Positions 60,607 through 64,000 of a stretch of DNA of 64,000 bases are shown piece after piece. The stretch covers positions 5,150 to 69,149 of the forward strand of contig JAGNBF010000006.1 in the NCBI GenBank assembly GCA_018004935.1, written 5' to 3'. Each line of letters starts with the position of its first letter. The stretch's first letter is position 1. Both the position numbers and the translations under genes were made by a program. Source of the stretch: Chloroflexota bacterium (GTDB lineage: Bacteria > Chloroflexota > Anaerolineae > Promineifilales > Promineifilaceae). The notes beneath the pieces are model-generated. The model saw only the letters and a list, made by a program, of their open reading frames with translations. It was not told where the DNA came from and did no database searches.

Positions 60607-61659
60607 ATGCCTACTAATTGCCCCACCTGTAACACAAGTTTGACTGATGATGTGGATGCCTGCCCCACCTGTGGCCAGGAGTTTTGCCCGGAATGTTTTG
60701 CTCCCCTGTCACTGAACGCGGCCGCGTGCCCCGAATGCGGTGCCGAATTTGACCTCTTTTGCCCAGAGTGTGAAGCCTCTATCAACGAAGGTGATGCCGT
60801 CTGCCTCACCTGTGGGCACATCTTCGCCGTCAAAGAAACCCACATCGTTTCCGAATTAGCCCTGAATGCCGTGTTAGCGCATGAAGTCGAAGAGCAAGAG
60901 GAACGGGAAGCCGAACCATTTACCGGGCAATGTCCATCTTGTTCCACCCCTATTTACCTGGAAGATGGCTTCTGTGAAACCTGCGGGGCCACTTTCTGCA
61001 CCCGTTGCGGCCACCTCATAGATGAAGACGATGAGATTTGTGGCCAATGTGGTGTCACCCTGTTCTTTACCTGCCCCTTGTGTCAGGCAGATCTGACAAC
61101 CGGCACATCTCTTTGTCCCCATTGCCAGGCATCGTTTCCCGTTTATTGTGCTTTCTGCCAGGAGGAATTAGCCAATCGGCAGACACAATGCACCGCCTGC
61201 GGCCGCGAAAATACGATTATTCATCGTTACCCGGTGCGCGTGTTACATACCTTGTTGGTTCACGAACAACCCGTCTATGTCATTGCCTGCCCCGCCTGCG
61301 GCACATCCTTCAACCCGGCAGAAACCTATTGCCCCACCTGCCACGTCGCTGTGTGTGGTGCCTGCCACACCATTCTCATGGCTGAAGAACGATATTGCCC
61401 CCAATGCGGCCGCGATAGCGAGATGCCCACCCCGGTTATAGCTGGCCCCTGCCCCACCTGCGGCCGCGGCTTCACCGCCGGTTTGGATGAATGTCCCCAC
61501 TGCGGCCAATCCCTGTGCCCCGCCTGCGGCCAGGCAGTGAGCGACTCCGATATCCTCTGCCGTTATTGTGGGGCCGAATTTGAGTTTACCTGCCCTCATT
61601 GTGGCAAAATGGTTGATGCGGCCGCGGGCACCTGCCCCCACTGCCAGACCCGCCTCTAA
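60607..61659 (+). CDS. Multi-zinc-ribbon protein (Cys-rich, 350 aa)
   Basis: 350 residues with about 20 CxxC pairs: CPTCNTSL, CPTCGQEFCPECFAP, CPECGAEF, CPECEASI, CLTCGHIF, CPSCSTPI, CETCGATFCTRCGHL and more, ending CPHCQTRL. These form tandem double-zinc-ribbon modules along almost the whole length, with short linkers. No catalytic domain or membrane segment. It probably binds many zinc ions; the role is unknown (adaptor or nucleic-acid binding by analogy). Sites at 60718, 61199, 61406, 61460 and 61618, several at CGR turns of the ribbon. Confidence 0.85.
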   Translation: MPTNCPTCNTSLTDDVDACPTCGQEFCPECFAPLSLNAAACPECGAEFDLFCPECEASINEGDAVCLTCGHIFAVKETHIVSELALNAVLAHEVEEQEEREAEPFTGQCPSCSTPIYLEDGFCETCGATFCTRCGHLIDEDDEICGQCGVTLFFTCPLCQADLTTGTSLCPHCQASFPVYCAFCQEELANRQTQCTACGRENTIIHRYPVRVLHTLLVHEQPVYVIACPACGTSFNPAETYCPTCHVAVCGACHTILMAEERYCPQCGRDSEMPTPVIAGPCPTCGRGFTAGLDECPHCGQSLCPACGQAVSDSDILCRYCGAEFEFTCPHCGKMVDAAAGTCPHCQTRL

Positions 61660-62125
61660 AAGTTCGTTCGTATTGTTTACGGCCACAGCTTGGGCAGGTG
61701 TGGGCTGAAGGCCCATCCCCCTTCCCCTTCCCAGAGGGAAGGGGGGAAAACCAACGGCGCGGTTTGGCGGGCAGACGCCCGCCAAACCGCGCCGAGAAAA
61801 GTTCCCACCCGGGGGCGGAGTTAGGGGTGAGGGTGGCCCCGGATATTCCCGACGCGCCAAGAAAAGTTCCCACCCTGGGGTGGGGTTAGGGGTGAGGGTG
61901 GCCTCGGATATTCCCGACGCGCCGAGAAAAGTTCCCACCCTGGGGTGGGGTCAGGGGTGAGGGTGGCCCCGGATATTCCCGACGCGCCAAGAAAAGTTCC
62001 GCCTCTGGGGCGGGGTTAGGGGTGAGGGTGGCCTCGGATATTCCCGACGCGCCAAGAAAAGTTCCCACCCTGGGGTGGGGTTAGGGGTGAGGGTGGCCCC
62101 GGATATTCCCGACGCGCCGATAAAG
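61660..62125. repeat. 65-bp tandem array with hairpin element
   Basis: Units begin at GTTCC positions 61801, 61866, 61931, 61996 and 62061 (65-bp spacing, five copies). Each contains CCACCCTGGGGTGGGG, AGGGGTGAGGGTGGCC and GGATATTCCCGACGCGCC. The hairpin at 61755-61794 (CGGCGCGGTTTGGCGGGC, loop AGAC) lies just left, in the GC-rich hairpin family. No gene is seen. Confidence 0.9.
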
Positions 62126-62931
62126 CGCCACGGTGACAGGGCAAAAAATGTCAGATGAAGCCCATTGACAATATAGTTCCCTCGGAATGCCATTTTGTGA
62201 CCGTGCTGACCATAGCTCAGCAATTCTCAATTTAGCCAACGGTTAAAACCGTTGGCCTCCAGGAACACGCTCGAAAAATGGCCCAACCCGTAGAACAGCC
62301 TTTCAGGCTGTTCGCCCTCTCATGAAAACAAAAAATGAGCGTAACGATACACATCCTCCAGAACTGAGCTTGCCGAAGTACGGCTCCGCCTGTATAGAAA
62401 GCGCACAGCCTGGAAAGGCTGTGCTACGCCCAGTTGACCGTCGGGCTATCAATACCAGGCCCTACGGGCTAAAACAGCAGGCCAACGGCCTTCGTAACCA
62501 TAGCCCGGCCCGTTTTGCGGCCGGGCCGCCTCACCATTTTTAGACGTTCAGGCCAAATTGAGAATTGCTGACTATAGCTTGCACCACTCCCAAAACATGC
62601 CACAATCTTCATGGAATCGCCTTTCCCAAAACGCGATCAACAATAGGACGAGCCTGATTCAATCACTGCGATTAAACCAGGCTAAACATTCCGGTTCATT
62701 CGGAATTCGCGCCGTGTGGCTATAAGAGCTTAGGGATTGCTCGCAAATAACTTTTAAGTTTGCTGTGGCCCGTCCTCTGACCGAGCCACCCAACTTAATT
62801 TTGAGTGAACCCTTAGGACTTACGTGCTGTGACAGTGTTCCCACCGAGCCACATTGATCCCGGTCAGGATACCATCTCGAGCAACCCCGTAAGCCCTAAA
62901 CTATAGCAGTGCTCTTTTCCGAGGATACTCT
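62126..62931. other. Long repeat-dense intergenic region upstream of folE
   Basis: Contains: ACAGCCTTTCAGGCTGT hairpin (62298), its relative CACAGCCTGGAAAGGCTGTG (62404), GAGCTTGCCGAAG (62366), an inverted partial copy of the IS66-like element interior (62440-62530: GGGCTAAAACAGCAGGCC, CGTAACCATAGCCCGGCC), TTAGCCAACGGTTAAAACCG (62232), and an R2 copy in minus orientation at 62766-62790, whose surroundings match 2340-2410 in reverse. No gene is seen. A GAGG ribosome-binding site sits near 62921. Confidence 0.6.
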
Positions 62932-63543
62932 ATGACCCTTTCATCTTCCCCGACCACCATTAACGAGGAAAACAAAACCATCATCCGTGAAGCCATGCGC
63001 AACATACTCCAGGCCGTAGGTGAGGATCCCAACCGCGATGGCCTATTAGGAACCCCAGATCGCATCGCCCGTATGTATGACGAAATTCTCGCCGGTTATC
63101 ACGTTGACCCCTACGAACTACTGAACAACGCTCTCTTCGCTGTCGAATATGATGAAATGATCATCGTCAAAGACATCGAATTTTTCAGCCTGTGCGAACA
63201 CCACATGCTCCCCTTCTTTGGCCGCGCCCATGTAGCCTACATCCCCAGCCAAAAAGTAATCGGCCTCTCCAAAATACCCCGCATTGTCGAAATGTACGCC
63301 CGTCGCCTGCAAATCCAGGAACGCATGACCCGGCAAATTGCCGAACTAATCGAAGAAATTCTTAAACCCCAGGGTGTCGCCGTTGTTATTGAAGGTTCCC
63401 ATCTGTGCTCAATGATGCGCGGTGTCAAGAAAGAACATGCCCGAATGGTAACTAGCGCCATGTTGGGTAACTTTCGCACCGCCTCCAAAACTCGCAATGA
63501 ATTCATGAACCATCTTCGCAATCCCAACCAGGTAGAGATTTGA
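62932..63543 (+). CDS. folE: GTP cyclohydrolase I
   Basis: 203 residues. GAGG lies ten bases upstream of the ATG. Signature blocks: [60 protein letters not shown] and [19 protein letters not shown]. Cys and His residues form the zinc site (CEHHM, SHLCSM). It converts GTP to dihydroneopterin triphosphate, the first step of folate biosynthesis. Normal length for type I. No GCGGCCGC site. Confidence 0.97.
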   Translation: MTLSSSPTTINEENKTIIREAMRNILQAVGEDPNRDGLLGTPDRIARMYDEILAGYHVDPYELLNNALFAVEYDEMIIVKDIEFFSLCEHHMLPFFGRAHVAYIPSQKVIGLSKIPRIVEMYARRLQIQERMTRQIAELIEEILKPQGVAVVIEGSHLCSMMRGVKKEHARMVTSAMLGNFRTASKTRNEFMNHLRNPNQVEI

Positions 63544-64000
63544 GTTTCAAATTGTAACGACTACGGCTCTCGAGGGCGGAGCTTGTCGAAGCCTCGTGTT
63601 ACCTGCGACAAGCTCAGGCAACGGCTTAGTAGTTGCTTCAGATTATCAATTGGGGCTATTTTTCGCAGGGGACACCTGCGAAAAATAGCCCCTAAAAGGT
63701 TCCCGCCCCTGGGCCAGAGCCAGGGGTGGGGGAAAAACCGAGTAGACCACCTCTTCACTCCATTCAGGTATAATCAGCCGTTACGGGAATTTACGCTTCG
63801 ACAAGCTCAGGCAGAGCCGTACTCCATCTGTATATACTTACCACGATCATAAAGTGACATTTTGGGAAACCCACCGGCGCGGTTTGGCGGGTGGACGCCC
63901 GCCAAACCGCGCCGAGAAAAACTCCCCGCCCCTGGGGGTGGGGTTAGGGATGAGGGTGGCCCCAGATACACCTAACGCGGCGATAAAGCGACACAACGAC
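63544..64000. repeat. Terminal repeat-rich intergenic region
   Basis: Contains CTCGAGGGCGGAGCTTGTCG and mirrored CGACAAGCTCAGGC (63570-63620), a hairpin at 63652-63692 (GGGGCTATTTTTCGCAGG, loop GGACA), a GAGCTTG copy (63797-63812) and a hairpin at 63875-63914 (CGGCGCGGTTTGGCGGG, near-identical to 61755). Both lie between CCCCGCCCCTGGG-type arms. The window ends inside CGCGGCGATAAAGCGACAC, which resembles the end of the 65-bp array (62120). No gene is seen. Confidence 0.75.

Larger units (their letters stand above)
1081..61625. repeat. Highly iterated palindrome GCGGCCGC (HIP1-like)
   Basis: I count about 102 copies of GCGGCCGC in the window, the first at 1081 and the last at 61618. Mean spacing is near 630 bp, while chance at even base composition gives about one per 65 kb. 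All but about three are inside genes, in all three frames: GCG-GCC-GCG (Ala-Ala-Ala), CGC-GGC-CGC (Arg-Gly-Arg) or CGG-CCG (Arg-Pro). A C before and a G after are frequent. The palindrome resembles cyanobacterial HIP1 (GCGATCGC) in length, symmetry and dispersion. Its maintenance mechanism is unknown; no matching methyltransferase gene is in the window. Confidence 0.95.

Noticed and set aside
1081-61625. GCGGCCGC copies as NotI linker/vector contamination
   Set aside because: The sites are integral to conserved genes, in all frames, without flanking vector sequence, and evenly spaced over 60 kb.
61801-62125. CRISPR-like array of 65-bp units
   Set aside because: Whole units are repeated without unique spacers; they are copies of a dispersed intergenic element.
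61243-62223. Minus-strand frames with GTFLGASGI-like repeats
   Set aside because: They translate the 65-bp tandem array and the antisense of the zinc-ribbon gene.

Overview
The window looks like chromosomal DNA from a Chloroflexota bacterium, probably of the Anaerolineae/Caldilineae/Ardenticatenia type. This is inferred from gene content: Thr/Pro-rich linkers in secreted proteins, many zinc-ribbon proteins, LVIVD-repeat and NBR1-Ig-type extracellular domains, a glutamate-mutase-L-like/DUF6754 operon, and DUF1385 and DUF177 genes. No rRNA, tRNA, CRISPR array, prophage or complete insertion sequence was found, so the taxonomic placement is unproven.

Layout. 1-718 is a 105-bp tandem array. 901-9107 holds a THUMP-like methyltransferase, an MrfA-type helicase carrying an inserted HNH nuclease domain, a nucleotidyltransferase, a DedA protein and a TPR/zinc-ribbon protein. 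9425-15813 holds a lipoprotein metalloprotease, rplI, a RodZ-like gene, rimO and an RlmM-like methyltransferase. 15806-18602 is a decayed stretch with gene fragments, an AAA/PD-(D/E)XK protein and dispersed repeats. 18686-23457 holds an LVIVD lipoprotein, a TlpA thioredoxin and an Lgt-like protein. 23524-32711 (minus strand) is an eight-gene envelope operon around a glutamate-mutase-L-like ASKHA protein. 32895-40484 is mostly housekeeping: GNAT, DUF1385, TPR, nth, MFS, DUF177, obgE, nadD.

40863-51128 (plus strand) is the most interesting part. It is a RiPP-like cluster: an FN3-like anchored protein, an HprK-like kinase, a PqqD-type leader-binding protein, a radical SAM/SPASM enzyme and a 49-residue precursor peptide, followed by two gingipain-like (C25) cysteine peptidases, an S26 signal-peptidase-like protein and a second FN3-like anchored protein. 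The inferred scheme is that the PqqD protein presents the peptide to the radical SAM enzyme and that one or more of the peptidases process it at the cell surface. 51555-63543 holds a tyrosine recombinase lacking its catalytic residues, a PknB-like kinase, an MrfB-like exonuclease (family partner of MrfA), YbjN-like, CPBP, methyltransferase and zinc-ribbon genes, and folE.

At genome scale, the palindrome GCGGCCGC occurs about 100 times, once per ~630 bp and nearly always inside genes, when about one copy is expected by chance. It behaves like a Chloroflexota counterpart of the cyanobacterial highly iterated palindrome HIP1. Intergenic DNA is dense with dispersed repeats: heptamer tandem runs, hairpin elements with unlike but perfectly paired stems, and a 158-bp IS66-like MITE sitting in another repeat with an intact 8-bp target duplication.
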